Below, piece by piece: positions 21,426 through 31,123 of a stretch of 64,000 bases of DNA; position 1 is the first letter of the stretch; each line of letters starts with the position of its first letter. The notes beneath the pieces are model-generated. The model was not told the DNA's origin and searched no databases. It worked only from the letters and a program-made list of their open reading frames with translations. The stretch spans positions 821,001 through 885,000 of the forward strand of contig NC_085922.1 of assembly GCF_035222485.1 (NCBI RefSeq), in the 5' to 3' direction. The DNA is from Podospora pseudoanserina (Eukaryota > Ascomycota > Sordariomycetes > Sordariales > Podosporaceae). The position numbers were made by a program, and so were the translations under genes.

Positions 21426-22592
21426 ATGGCAGCCGCTGCGGGAGCACCCATGCCTCCCCCACCGCCTGGGCCGTTCAACTGGGACAATCCAGACCTAGTC
21501 GCGTACTATTCGGATGAGGGGGATGATAATGATCAGGAGGTTTACGGGTCGGACTGGATTGGCGAAGACGGTGACGGAGAGGGTAACGACCGACAGGGCG
21601 ACAGCGGAGAGGGAGGCAACAGCGACGGTGGGAACGAAGATGCTGCTGGTGATCAGGGCAATAACACCACCCAGAATGACGGCACAACCGACGATGAATT
21701 CCAGCGTCCAGTCCCACTTGACTGGAATACCTACGACTCGGAGGACGACGAGTGGGCGCAGCAGTTCAAGTGCATAATTTGTCCCAGGGACAAGCTGCCT
21801 TTCGCAAGAAGCAATAATTTGCGTAAGCACCAGCAGAATATTCACCTGAGACCCAAGCAGCGAACGAGCCAGTTTTGGGCCCAGCGCAAAGCCAAGCTGG
21901 TGGCACTCGAGCAGTCAAGTCCCGCCCTTGCGGCACAGTTGAAAGAGCAACGCACCAGGCGTAGACGGCAGAAACTAGCTCAGCGAGAACAGAACCACCA
22001 GAACTCTGTCGCTCCAGCTCCGAATCAAGCCAGGTTTGCCCCTGTGAAACGCTCTTCTCGACTTGCCAACCCGAAGCTGAGCCAGCACCAGCGAAATGCC
22101 GGTCAACGACCAATCGTACCAGCCAACATTAGCCAACGGGTGCAAACCCATGCTAGACCTGGGCCAATGACCCTTTTGATGCGACAGCACGTTGGAATGG
22201 AACAGACTGCGCAGTTGGAGAATATCCCACAGGCCAATGCTGTTCAACCTGGCAACCTTGGGACAGGAAGCATCACCCAGGGTCACCCGACCCCGTCAGT
22301 CCCCATCTCTCGTTACCCTGCCGTTCCACTTGATCATAATCAGGTCCAGGCTGGTGCTGGGATTATTGTGCCCAACTATCTAGCGTCTGGAAACGCTGGA
22401 ATCTCATCTCAGCCTCCCATTCTTCGTTCTCACGGGCAAACTGGCAACCGCCACCACACGCCTCACCGCTCCGGACCAGCCCAAAGTATTCAGCGCACTG
22501 AGGATGTTCTGCTTAGTGAACAGAACCTGGCTGCTGTGAGAAACGGGCATCTGCAGCAACGCCAGTATGGCCGGCGCAGTGTGGACGACTAG
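21426..22592 (+). CDS. single C2H2 zinc-finger protein with acidic N-terminus (possibly truncated)
   Basis: 388 residues from ATG 21426. Order: a proline-rich start, an acidic D/E/G/N-rich segment (about residues 30-110), one finger C116-x2-C119-x15-H135-x4-H140 (FKCIICPRDK ... NLRKHQQNIH), a basic region (RRRRQKLAQREQ) and a long Q/N/P/G-rich disordered part. Probably nuclear. The reading frame ends in GRRSVDD then TAG (22590-22592). Coding-like sequence continues in the same frame after this stop (see next entry), so the protein may be a truncated product. A decayed relative lies at 24893-27155. Confidence 0.65.
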   Translation: MAAAAGAPMPPPPPGPFNWDNPDLVAYYSDEGDDNDQEVYGSDWIGEDGDGEGNDRQGDSGEGGNSDGGNEDAAGDQGNNTTQNDGTTDDEFQRPVPLDWNTYDSEDDEWAQQFKCIICPRDKLPFARSNNLRKHQQNIHLRPKQRTSQFWAQRKAKLVALEQSSPALAAQLKEQRTRRRRQKLAQREQNHQNSVAPAPNQARFAPVKRSSRLANPKLSQHQRNAGQRPIVPANISQRVQTHARPGPMTLLMRQHVGMEQTAQLENIPQANAVQPGNLGTGSITQGHPTPSVPISRYPAVPLDHNQVQAGAGIIVPNYLASGNAGISSQPPILRSHGQTGNRHHTPHRSGPAQSIQRTEDVLLSEQNLAAVRNGHLQQRQYGRRSVDD

Positions 22593-23255
22593 TACAGGTC
22601 TGCCAATTCTGGCATGTATGACATCAACACCCCAACCCATCTCATGTATGGCCTTGGAACTATAAAAAACGTTCAGCCTCGGCTCGGGAATCCATATCAG
22701 CATGGTTAGGCTGGTGGATGTGGCAGCGGCTACAGCCAGGGCAATGTTTCGGGTCAGAACACTGGTTACCTACATGGCCCCAACACTGGCTATGTCCAGA
22801 ACACCGGCTATTTCCACGACAATGCCTATGTCCATAACACCGGTTACGTACCCAATTCCGGTTATGTCCCCAGCAACAGGTATGGCCGGAGGGCCAGCTA
22901 CGACCTAGACAATATCTACGACCTGAACTATGCTCACGGTGAAGGCACCGGCTACGCCCGAAACATAGGTTACAATCAGGGTAATGGGTACAGACTGGGC
23001 AATAGTTACAGCCTGGAAAATAGTTACGGCCTGAGCAACAGTCGAAGAACGGGGAATGGTTACGGTCAGCGCGGCGCATACGGCCTTGGTCAAGATCAAG
23101 GCCAATCCGCCAGACACACTCAGGTCCCTCAACCTGGTCAATGCCAAACCCTTGGCTACGAACAAACCATCGACCCTCGTCTACTGAAAGAATCTAGTCA
23201 AGCCACTCAGCATGGTCCGAGTAACCAGAATGGCGGTGACACGGCTAATGACTAG
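22593..23255 (+). pseudogene. in-frame GY-rich C-terminal continuation of the C2H2 gene, behind two TAG codons
   Basis: Same frame as 21426-22592. It reads YRSANSGMYDINTP and continues to a second TAG at 22707-22709, then a GY/N-rich tail with repeated NTGYV, NTGYF, NSGYV, NSYSL and NSYGL units (22731-23050), a Q-rich end and TAG at 23253-23255. Both internal stops would be CAG with one C-to-T change at a CpA, the preferred RIP target. Total length if read as one frame is about 610 codons. An intron that removes both stops and keeps the frame was not found. Alternative: stop-codon readthrough or an unrelated second gene. Confidence 0.6.
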
Positions 23256-24892
23256 AATTGTCGCGCGTGCTATCAACAGCGGAGCCAATCATAGGCTCTG
23301 GGGCTTTTGAGGATGGGTAGTGGAGGAATTTTCAGGAAAGGGCGGAGAAATTGGTGGAGGGATGTTTGGGATATCTGTATTCTCTGTTTGGTTTTGTTTG
23401 GTTTTGTTTGGTTTTGTTTTCTTTTTTCTTCGTCGAAATGGAGGAATTCTAGGAAAGGGCGGAGAAATTGGTGAAGGGATATTTGAGATAACTGTTTTTT
23501 TCTGCTCGGTTTTTATTTTCTTATGTTTTTCTTTTCCGCATATTCGTGTTTTCACGGGTGTTGTTTTGCGGTTGTATTTGTGCCCGATTTCACGTTGAAC
23601 CAGACAGCGGTCCTTTTTAGATGGATGCTAACAACACACCTTCCAGGTCAACATCATGAGGTGAACGATGGATCAAGAAACTACGAGATCAACAGAAGCG
23701 CCAACGCTCGATAGACTAGCCTCTCATGGCTGCTGGATAAGGAAAAGGATAGAAGGGACAGAGGTGCTAAAATTCAGACTGACGTGCTGTATCCAGGAAA
23801 CTCGCCCTTGGACCTTTTCCGCCAACATGACGCCCTTTCACAGAAATTATTTCCTCAAGTTATCACCAAAGACAAGTCCACTCAGCCGCTACACAACTCT
23901 GACCAGAACCCAGGCCATCATCACCGCAATGGCAGACAAGGGAAATTACCCTCGACCGCCTCACTCATAAGATGATGCTGCTACGAGAGTCTGTCCTCGG
24001 CATGCCGAAGACTATTCTATAGTCTCCTGACGTGCAGTGGTAACTAGTATGTGTAGCAGCTTTTGCAATTCTGACAGCATCGAATGAAACCGACTTTCAA
24101 AAACACGAGGCCTACAGCAGATGGATTTTGTGTTGCTTCACACCTGTTACTCTTCATTGACAAGCTGATTTCGACGACGACTTGAACATCAAAGACCAGT
24201 ATTAGGTAACTTCAAACCTGTCCGTAGACATATATATACTTTTTTTCCCCAGACGTTTTGCTAGTTGGCCGTCATCGAGACGTGAGGTACCGAAGATGTA
24301 AACTGACGGACTGATGTGCGTTTCACATCGCTGTTAACCCACGTTCACCCTTACCGGCTCAACGTCAACAGTATGATGACTGATAGCGCTTGAGATTGCG
24401 GCTCTCTGTACTGATGCCTCGTTAATCGTCAACGTCGGGAGTGGGTCTGGTCGGCTCATGGTATTCACTCCCTTCACTCAATCACAACATATGGGCCATG
24501 CTGCTCTCTGTTTTGCTTTTTCTCCTCTGCTTCATGATTCGGCTACCCTTTCCCCCAAAACCATCAGAGAAAAGCGCACACCTCTCTGAGAAGCAAGCAA
24601 GGTGGTAAGCAGTGCTCAACACCACACCTGCTCATCCTACCGTTCGCTCTAACCAGTGTCTAAGCCAGTCGATTTCTAGGTTGTCATTTTCTCACTTGCG
24701 AATTGCTGCACTTTAATTACTGAAGAGTCGCTTTTTCCAACATTGCCTCCAATAGCCCCCGACCTTTTTTCGACCACCCTGATCGTTTCATTTAGTAGCC
24801 CTCAGAAGGAAGCAAGGTAAGAACAGTTCATTATTCCCACCTATCCGTTTCGTTCGTATTAACAAATGTTAAGACCAGGTAGTCCCGGCACT
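23256..24892. other. intergenic stretch with diverged direct repeat
   Basis: Between the two related C2H2 loci. Holds the direct repeat at 23321-23495 and otherwise AT-moderate sequence with no convincing gene. Confidence 0.5.
23321..23495. repeat. direct repeat pair flanking a GTTTTGTTTG repeat
   Basis: A segment of about 57 bases at 23321-23377 recurs at 23439-23495. Between them is a 10-bp unit GTTTTGTTTG repeated about three times (23388-23420). Several differences in the second copy are G-to-A. Confidence 0.75.
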
Positions 24893-27155
24893 ATGGCTTT
24901 AGTGATTGACCCATCGGCCCAAGGCGGCGCGCCGCCGCCGCCATCACCACCTCCTTCTCCGCCGCGGCCGGTACCTATCCTGGACGGTCTACTGGACACT
25001 TCCGAATCTGACATCGAAAAGCCGAGCAAAGACCGTCGATACCGTTGCAAGCTGTGTCCAATCGGCACGGATCCCATCGCGGCAGCCGCCCGATATCAAC
25101 CCCTTGCCAATAAACGCAATATGGGGCGCCACCTGATCGACATTCAAAAGGCCAGGCCCGGGTCACCCACCAAAGAAACTTGGCGGAGAGTTTCCCAGCG
25201 CCATGCACAAAGAAGGGCGGGGAAAGCGCGTGTCTCTGATCGGGCTGGCCATGCTCGAGGGCGTCGTCAAGGTCCAATCCATCCCGGCCATGGTCATGCT
25301 ACAAATGGGTTGTCCAATGGCCAGCAGCAGACTCCTCAGAGCGGGCAAATTCTTGCCAGCGATCATCACCGCGCGGAGTCGAGTTACCCAACCCCTCAGC
25401 AGCCTGTTCTAAGCAGCACTCCCTCTTAATTAACATATCAGCCACATCCTACCCCTTAGCAGAGCACACCCAGAAGAAGTCTCAACGATCAGGGGAGCTG
25501 TTCTTCAGTATGCCCAACAGTACACCACTTCTGGACAACAACCAAGCAGCTATAACTCCATACCGCAAAGTAATCCATTCCGAAATCCTCTTGGTACTAG
25601 CGCCAAACAGGACAATGCCTCTGGCATGCAGAGAACGTCGTATGGTCGCATGGACGATGCCTCCTACAACCATCCCCATCAGACGTATGGCTTTGATCCA
25701 TCGCTTTCAATGTGCCCCGCGGGGCCGGATCTGACTCAGATGACCTGAGATACATCGACCCGCGACCATTAAGGATACCCCGACCGCACTTCCTGTCTCA
25801 GGTCCGCCCCCAGGGCACAGACCAAGCCCTGGGAGGGGGAGGCGGAGCAGACAGTGGTCCTGGTACCTCTGCTAGATGGGTTAAACCCAGAGGGTACAAC
25901 TGATCCCAGATATCTACCTGGAGCCTCGTCGAACCAGCGCAAACACGGCGACGATTCGGGTGCCTAAATAGGCTATATGCGAAGTAGGAGTTGGCTATTG
26001 TTTGTTTCTTGTATAACTAAATGGAAGCGGAATAGGGGTCCTTGCAGAGCCTCGGCCTCCTCCACCGCCACCCCCGCCGCCAGGACCGACGAGCACATGT
26101 GTCAGCAAGGAAGCCACGCGTATCAAATGCCATTCGAGCTGGACGAAGAGCTCAAGCGAAAATGCAGGCTGAATGTCGGCAACTAGAGCGTGCTCAGCAA
26201 CAACAGCCTGCCATGCCTCACCAAAACATCGTGGCTGGTCTGCTTCATCATCGAGCTTTTCCTGGGCATCCTAATCGGCAACGTGCCTATGCGAACATGC
26301 AGCAAACTGTTCCTAGCATGGAGAGGTCTTCATATGATGGCATGGGGAATCCTTCGCATCCTAGTTTGGAGAGTACTTTCCGCCAGCATCCACGACGAGC
26401 TTTCGGGTTTCATCGATCCCCAACTTCTCTCATTCTTCTCGCCAATGCAACCAAGAGCCCTCAACACGCAAACAAACCGCCAAGGCCTGAACCCGACAGG
26501 AACCATAACCCCTAGATATCTCCCATGGTCCCTATTGAACCACCACAGGCCAGGCCCTCTGATGTCTCCCGCCGGTAACAACATGGGAGGTTTAATGCAT
26601 TATCCAGTCTTAAAAGGCCAGACAAACCTCCAGGGGCTCAACCCAGCTGGGACCATCGATCCCCAATATTTCCTGGCCCGCACGCCCGACCAGCAGGGCT
26701 TCCAACCAGCGAACCTAGGTGCACAAATGCCTGGAGCCAACGATGGCCAAGGTAGAAACATTAGACAGCAGCCCGTAAATGCCGATTACCCGGTCCCGTC
26801 TGCGAGGTTGAACCGTCGACATCGGCCCAGATTGTCTCAGGAGTACATCCAGGATCAGGCTCTACATGATGAAGCTATGGCGCTGTAAAATGACGACGAC
26901 GAGATCATCGAGGGTGATTCTGAGGATGAGGACGATATGTACCACGAGTTATCTAAGTACAGTTTCTCGGAACCGTTTTCATGCACGACACGAGAGGGAT
27001 TTCTAGGGTCTCAAGGGAAAGTCCTGCTGAGGGATATGATTGATATTGATATTTGTACGAACACGACTGCTCACGATAAAAGGAAGACTGCCCAAGATAA
27101 GAGGCATTACAGGGGAGGAGGGTGGTTCAGTCTTGAGGACAACATTGTGGGTTGA
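24893..27155 (+). pseudogene. decayed relative of the C2H2 gene
   Basis: The start is MALVIDPSAQGG with a proline-rich N-terminus, then a finger-like YRCKLCPIGT ... NMGRHLIDIQ. Compared with KHQQNIH in the upstream gene, the last zinc-ligand His is Gln here. The first frame ends at TAA 25427-25429, and TAG 25457-25459 follows in frame. Coding character then shifts frame from about 25506 (QYAQQYTTSGQQPSS, Q/S/Y-rich), with TGA at 25746-25748. It shifts again near 26042-26190 and runs on to TAA 26886-26888, followed by an acidic tail (DEIIEGDSEDEDD). Most nonsense codons fit CAA or CAG with C-to-T. A motif GLNPxGTxxPxY occurs three times (about 25876, 26485, 26635). Multi-exon splicing as an alternative explanation looks unlikely. 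Confidence 0.55.
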
Positions 27156-27616
27156 GGAGGAGGTGGTGATGTCAGAATAGGGTTCTTATGGATTGACCCT
27201 GAGAAGAATTTCTAAAAGTGATGGAGGAGTGCTTTATACCTGTACAGTTACGAAGCGGGACAATGGAGGGAAGACGGGTGGTGATGAGAGGTGTAGGCCG
27301 AAGCACTGCCGGGGGCTTTTTCTTTTTCTTCATGTCGGGTATGGACTAGGATTGTCGACTACTGTAGTAAGTATTATCCGCATTATTAATCCTTCCTTTC
27401 TGCTTTGTCTGTTTCCAGTCGCGCCCCTTTCTTGAGCTTGCCTGCCTATTGATTTCCTGCTATCGAAGACATCTGTTAAGTTGAGATAAGAATTATAAGA
27501 TGCGTTTCCCCGCTTTCTGAATTCCGGCAGTCTTCCATTGATCAGGCTACACTTGCAAAACCTCAACATGAGCCATGTCCATTTCAATCTTGGTTGTTTG
27601 AACGAAGGTTTCCACC

Positions 27617-27832
27617 ATGGAAAGATCAATGAGAAGCAGTGTTCTATTCATCACGTTGCCCCTTTGCCTAGGTATGGTATCCTTAGCGGTGGTTTTGGCC
27701 TCTCAGTACCACCAAGACTTGGATCAGCTCCCTGAAGCTGGGAGTCATTTCGAGGAAGGGGAAGATGGGGTTGAACATGACAGCAGCAGGGGCGTGGGAG
27801 AAAGGCTCTGGTTGATGAAGATCAGTGGCTGA
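27617..27832 (+). CDS. possible small secreted or membrane-anchored protein
   Basis: 71 residues. MERSMRSS is followed by a hydrophobic stretch (VLFITLPLCLGMVSLAVVLA) that could be a signal peptide or anchor, then an acidic tail. No cysteine pattern and no family recognised. It could be chance, given the neighbouring decayed sequence. Confidence 0.25.
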   Translation: MERSMRSSVLFITLPLCLGMVSLAVVLASQYHQDLDQLPEAGSHFEEGEDGVEHDSSRGVGERLWLMKISG

Positions 27833-28296
27833 TTACACACCGTTTTCTGGAGTCACGATGAGGGAACATACACACACAGCTGAGCACTATGCTGCCTTCC
27901 CACCGGAGGAGAGACATGAGAATGCTCACCAGCCTCGTTCTCTAGTCCAGCCTCGTTCTCTCGTCCAGCATCACAACCAAGGCGATGGCGTGAGAAATAG
28001 TCAGACAGAGAGGGGTCACCAGGCGTGCGCCATATGAGTGGTCCAAGGGCGCATTCCAGGATTCACCCCCGCACCTGACTAGCCGGGGACGGAACGGAGC
28101 TGGATCCGGGCGGGGTCCCGACGTGGCAGGGCATCATCTGCACGCACTTCGGTCACGGGCCCTCCCGCCCTCATTCGCTAACCCCCTCGCTAACGCCGGC
28201 CCAAGACTCCCTCCGCGCTGCAGCAAAGACTTCTTTTGAGTCTAACACGCCCCCACATTCAACCTTTTCCCTGCCTGCGAACCCCCAAACAGCTTG

Positions 28297-28346
28297 GTGT
28301 GTTGTGCTGTGTTGTGCTGTGTTGTGTTGTGTTGTGTTGTGTTGTG
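28297..28346. repeat. (TGTTG)n microsatellite
   Basis: About ten units of TGTTG/TGCTG in tandem, roughly 140 bases before the methyltransferase start codon. Confidence 0.85.
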
Positions 28347-28488
28347 GCCTGTTAAAAATTCCATGCATGCCACCTCTGACTGTGTTACCACGCCTCTCTC
28401 CTCTTCTCTTGTCGCAATGCTCCTCCTCCATCAACAACTCACTTGACTTGACGAACAGCGCGTTTGCTTGCTACTAGGTACTCAAAAA

Positions 28489-29487
28489 ATGACCCTCATC
28501 GAACACGACACCCAGCGCGTCGAAGTCGACCAAGACTTTGACAAGTTCGCCCAGAGCCAAGAAGCAGCCACCTCGTCCACCACCTCCCTCCACAGCAGCC
28601 TCGTCAACTACGAGTGGAAACACGGCCGCCGCTACCACTCCTACCAAGCCGGGAGCTACTCCTTCCCCAACGACGAGCGCGAGCAGGAGCGTCTCGACCT
28701 GGTCCACCACGCCTTCTGGTGCACGCTCAACGACCGCTTGTTCCTCGCGCCCATCAACCCTGACGACGGGCTCCGCATCCTCGACATCGGCACCGGAACT
28801 GGACTCTGGGCCATCCACCTTGGGGAAGACCACCCTGGCGCAAAGGAGATCATCGGCAACGACCTCAGTCCCATCCAGCCGAGGTGGGTGCCGCCCAATG
28901 TGCAGTTCATCGTCGACGATGTCGAGCTCGACTGGGTGCATGCCGGCGTGAGCGTCGAGCCATATGATTACATCCACTGTCGGTACATGGCGGGCGGTAT
29001 CAGGGACTGGCCGAGGCTGGTGAAGCAGATGTATGACAATGTCAAGCCGGGTGGGTGGGTTGAGTTTCAGGAGTCGGCCAACACGCTGTACTCTCAGGAT
29101 GGTACCCTGAGCAAGGACAATGCCATGGTTCGCATGATGGAGGGCTTGATCTTGGCGTGCGACAAGATTGGGCGGACGTTGGATCCGGCGCCGCAGATAG
29201 AGAAGTGGGTGAAGGATGCTGGGTTCATCAATGTCGAAGTGCAGAAGTTTAGGCTGCCGATTGGTAGCTGGCCAAGAGATGCGAGGTTGAAGGAGGTGGG
29301 AACGTTGATGGCGGTCAATTTCATCGAGGGTGTCGAGGCGTTCACAGCGTCGCTGTTTAGGGATGTGCTGGGGTGGTCGCAGGACGAGGTGTCGGCGTTG
29401 AATGCCGAGGTGAGGGCTTCGGCGAAGAGGGGGAATGCGCACGCCATTTTTGATTTCTTGGTTATCACTGGGCAGAAGCCAGAGTAG
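28489..29487 (+). CDS. LaeA-like SAM-dependent methyltransferase
   Basis: 332 residues, no intron. The start is ATG 28489 (MTLIEHDTQR). A short N-terminal region is followed by YEWKHGRRYHSYQAGSYSFPNDE, a typical entry segment of the fungal LaeA/TAM group. SAM motif I is LDIGTGTGLWAIHL (about residues 98-111), the acidic loop is IIGNDLSPIQP, then FIVDDVELDW. Later PGGWVEFQES precedes the lid region with EKWVKDAGFINVEV. LaeA itself is a global regulator of secondary metabolism, but this family has many members, most of unknown substrate. No biosynthetic cluster is visible nearby. The 5' half is C-rich and the 3' half G-rich at third positions. Confidence 0.88.
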   Translation: MTLIEHDTQRVEVDQDFDKFAQSQEAATSSTTSLHSSLVNYEWKHGRRYHSYQAGSYSFPNDEREQERLDLVHHAFWCTLNDRLFLAPINPDDGLRILDIGTGTGLWAIHLGEDHPGAKEIIGNDLSPIQPRWVPPNVQFIVDDVELDWVHAGVSVEPYDYIHCRYMAGGIRDWPRLVKQMYDNVKPGGWVEFQESANTLYSQDGTLSKDNAMVRMMEGLILACDKIGRTLDPAPQIEKWVKDAGFINVEVQKFRLPIGSWPRDARLKEVGTLMAVNFIEGVEAFTASLFRDVLGWSQDEVSALNAEVRASAKRGNAHAIFDFLVITGQKPE

Positions 29488-30030
29488 GTGTCATGGGGTT
29501 GGACACCCGGCATGTAGAGATACCACAATGCTGTCCCCCACTTTGATGACGAGTCCCGATGATTGTTCATGGATCTCTCAAGATACACAATCCAGATCTA
29601 GACCAGTCCATGGATCCATGCCCAGCTGATTGACTTGCATGTCTCACCTTGCACTCTCCCCATTGGCGATTCCTCGCCCACCTGTTTCTGACTCGCACCG
29701 CAGAATCAAGATCCCATTCGTTTATCTGACACCTGATAGTGTTACGGGCATTTCAAGCTTGCGCCTCCGCCCCTTCCCACTCCCCGGCGCTTCGTTTAAA
29801 GAAAGCGGAGAACTATGTTCGTGTTCCTGCCAGCAGACAACCAATGACATCATCGTCGTCCCCGTCCCCGTCCCACGGCTGTGGCTCCCTCCCGTGTTTA
29901 AAACCCCTCCTTTTCAATTCAAACCTCTGATTTCAAATCTCCCCATCAACATCCAGCAATACAACCATAGCTTTCCTCAAACAAATCTTCCATATCTAAC
30001 CTTTACAACCACACCACACCCCTACCCAAC
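29488..30030. other. intergenic stretch
   Basis: 3' flank of the methyltransferase gene and CT-rich promoter of the next gene, with GTTTAAA near 29896. Nothing else recognised. Confidence 0.5.
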
Positions 30031-30444
30031 ATGGACTTCCTCAACAAAGTCACCGGCGGAAACAACGCCTCGCAACCCGCCGACCACTCCAACAACCCCA
30101 CCACCACCAACCCCACCGACCAGTCTTCCTCCTCGGGCGGCGGCCTAATGGACAAGTTTAACAGCCTCGCCGGCGGCGGCAAGGAGTCGGAGAAGAAGGA
30201 GGATCCTCTCGATAAGGGTACGTTTGATCCACCAACCAACCTTACCCACTCCACTACGTCATCACTACTAACAAATAAAAAAATAAAAATAGGAGTCGAC
30301 CTCTTCCAGCAACACGTCCTCGGACAGGGCGACCAGTCCAACGAGAGCGCCATCGAGCAGGCCAAGGATGAGCAGATCAGTGATTTCATTCGGGACCAGT
30401 ACAAGAAGAATACGGGGAAGGATTTTCCTGTGGCTGATAAATAG
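30031..30444 (+). CDS. small conserved hydrophilic protein
   Basis: Exons 30031-30217 and 30293-30444 give 112 residues. The 75-nt intron has GTACGT, CTAAC and ATAG. The N-terminal half is N/S/G/T-rich and probably disordered (MDFLNKVTGGNN, GGGLMDKFNSLAGGG). The second exon encodes a charged, likely helical segment (GVDLFQQHVLGQGDQSNESA, then AIEQAKDEQISDFIRDQYKK). The pattern resembles short stress- or conidiation-type proteins seen across filamentous fungi, but I cannot name a family with a defined activity. No signal peptide. Confidence 0.75.
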   Translation: MDFLNKVTGGNNASQPADHSNNPTTTNPTDQSSSSGGGLMDKFNSLAGGGKESEKKEDPLDKGTFDPPTNLTHSTTSSLLTNKKIKIGVDLFQQHVLGQGDQSNESAIEQAKDEQISDFIRDQYKKNTGKDFPVADK

Positions 30445-30685
30445 ATGGGTGTTGGGGTTGGCAGTTGCGGCTGCGGGCAATGTGAGCAATGACTGGCTGG
30501 GAAGTTTGAAGGGGGTTAAGCCAGGGTTATGAGTTATGAAATTCAGACACTGATTCACTTCACATGCATGGGGGTGTGATGGTGTTGTTTTGCAACCGTC
30601 TATTAAGTTGTCTATTATGGATTCCAGTCCCCCTCTTTCTTCCTGGCAGTTCTCCCCTCCTATTCTAAGTTTCATCTTCTTCTTT

Positions 30686-31123
30686 TTAGTTGACGGTGGC
30701 CTGGTTCAAGTTGTTGATCAACCTCGCGCCATCAAATAAGCGGCCGTTGCCGGCCCTGGCGCGGCAGAGGTTCTTGCCGCGCTCGATAATGTTGTTGGTG
30801 CAGGTCAGCTGGCTGTTGGCTACGCAGCTGAGTCTGGAGCCGCCTATTTGTGTTTGTGTTAGCATCACTCCCTGACTGAGGAAAGAGAGATTGGGAAAAG
30901 ACATACAGTTGTTACCACCGGGGACGCAGCGGCCGGGCTGGCCGTTGGCGGCGAAGCACGAGTCCTGCTTGAGGGACGTGTTGGCCACGCAGCAGGTGCC
31001 GCGGGGGACGGGGCGGTTCTGGTTCTGGCGGGCGGCGATGGCGGGGACGGCGGGGTTCTCGGCCGCGGGCATGGCGGTTGTGAGGGCTGCCATGGCGAGG
31101 ACGAGAGGGGTGAGGAACTTCAT
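30686..31123 (-). CDS. small secreted cysteine-rich protein
   Basis: Exons 31123-30907 and 30843-30686 on the minus strand give 124 residues. Signal peptide MKFLTPLVLAMAALTTAMPA is followed by a short propeptide-like AAENPAVPAIAARQ. The mature part has eight cysteines (GTCCVAN, DSCFA, GRCVPGGNNC, RLSCVAN, LTCTN, NLC). The intron splits a cysteine codon and restores GGNNCGSRLSC, which supports the join. The spacing does not fit hydrophobins (no second CC). Candidate effector-like or cell-surface protein of unknown role. Confidence 0.75.
   Translation of the reverse strand: MKFLTPLVLAMAALTTAMPAAENPAVPAIAARQNQNRPVPRGTCCVANTSLKQDSCFAANGQPGRCVPGGNNCMSFPNLSFLSQGVMLTQTQIGGSRLSCVANSQLTCTNNIIERGKNLCRARAGNGRLFDGARLINNLNQATVN

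Larger units (their letters stand above)
27156..28488. other. intergenic stretch with pentanucleotide microsatellite
   Basis: Contains a possible short gene at 27617-27832, a TGTTG repeat at 28297-28346 and the promoter/leader of the methyltransferase gene. A CTACTAG just before the start at 28489 could be the acceptor of a 5' leader intron. Confidence 0.5.

Noticed and set aside
28297-28346. possible CRISPR or telomere-like array
   Set aside because: A plain pentanucleotide microsatellite without spacers, in a eukaryotic context.
28474-29442. 322-residue minus-strand open frame
   Set aside because: Antisense shadow of the methyltransferase, which has clear SAM motifs on the plus strand.
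30686-31123. hydrophobin identity for the small cysteine-rich secreted protein
   Set aside because: Eight cysteines but only one CC pair; spacing does not fit class I or II hydrophobins.
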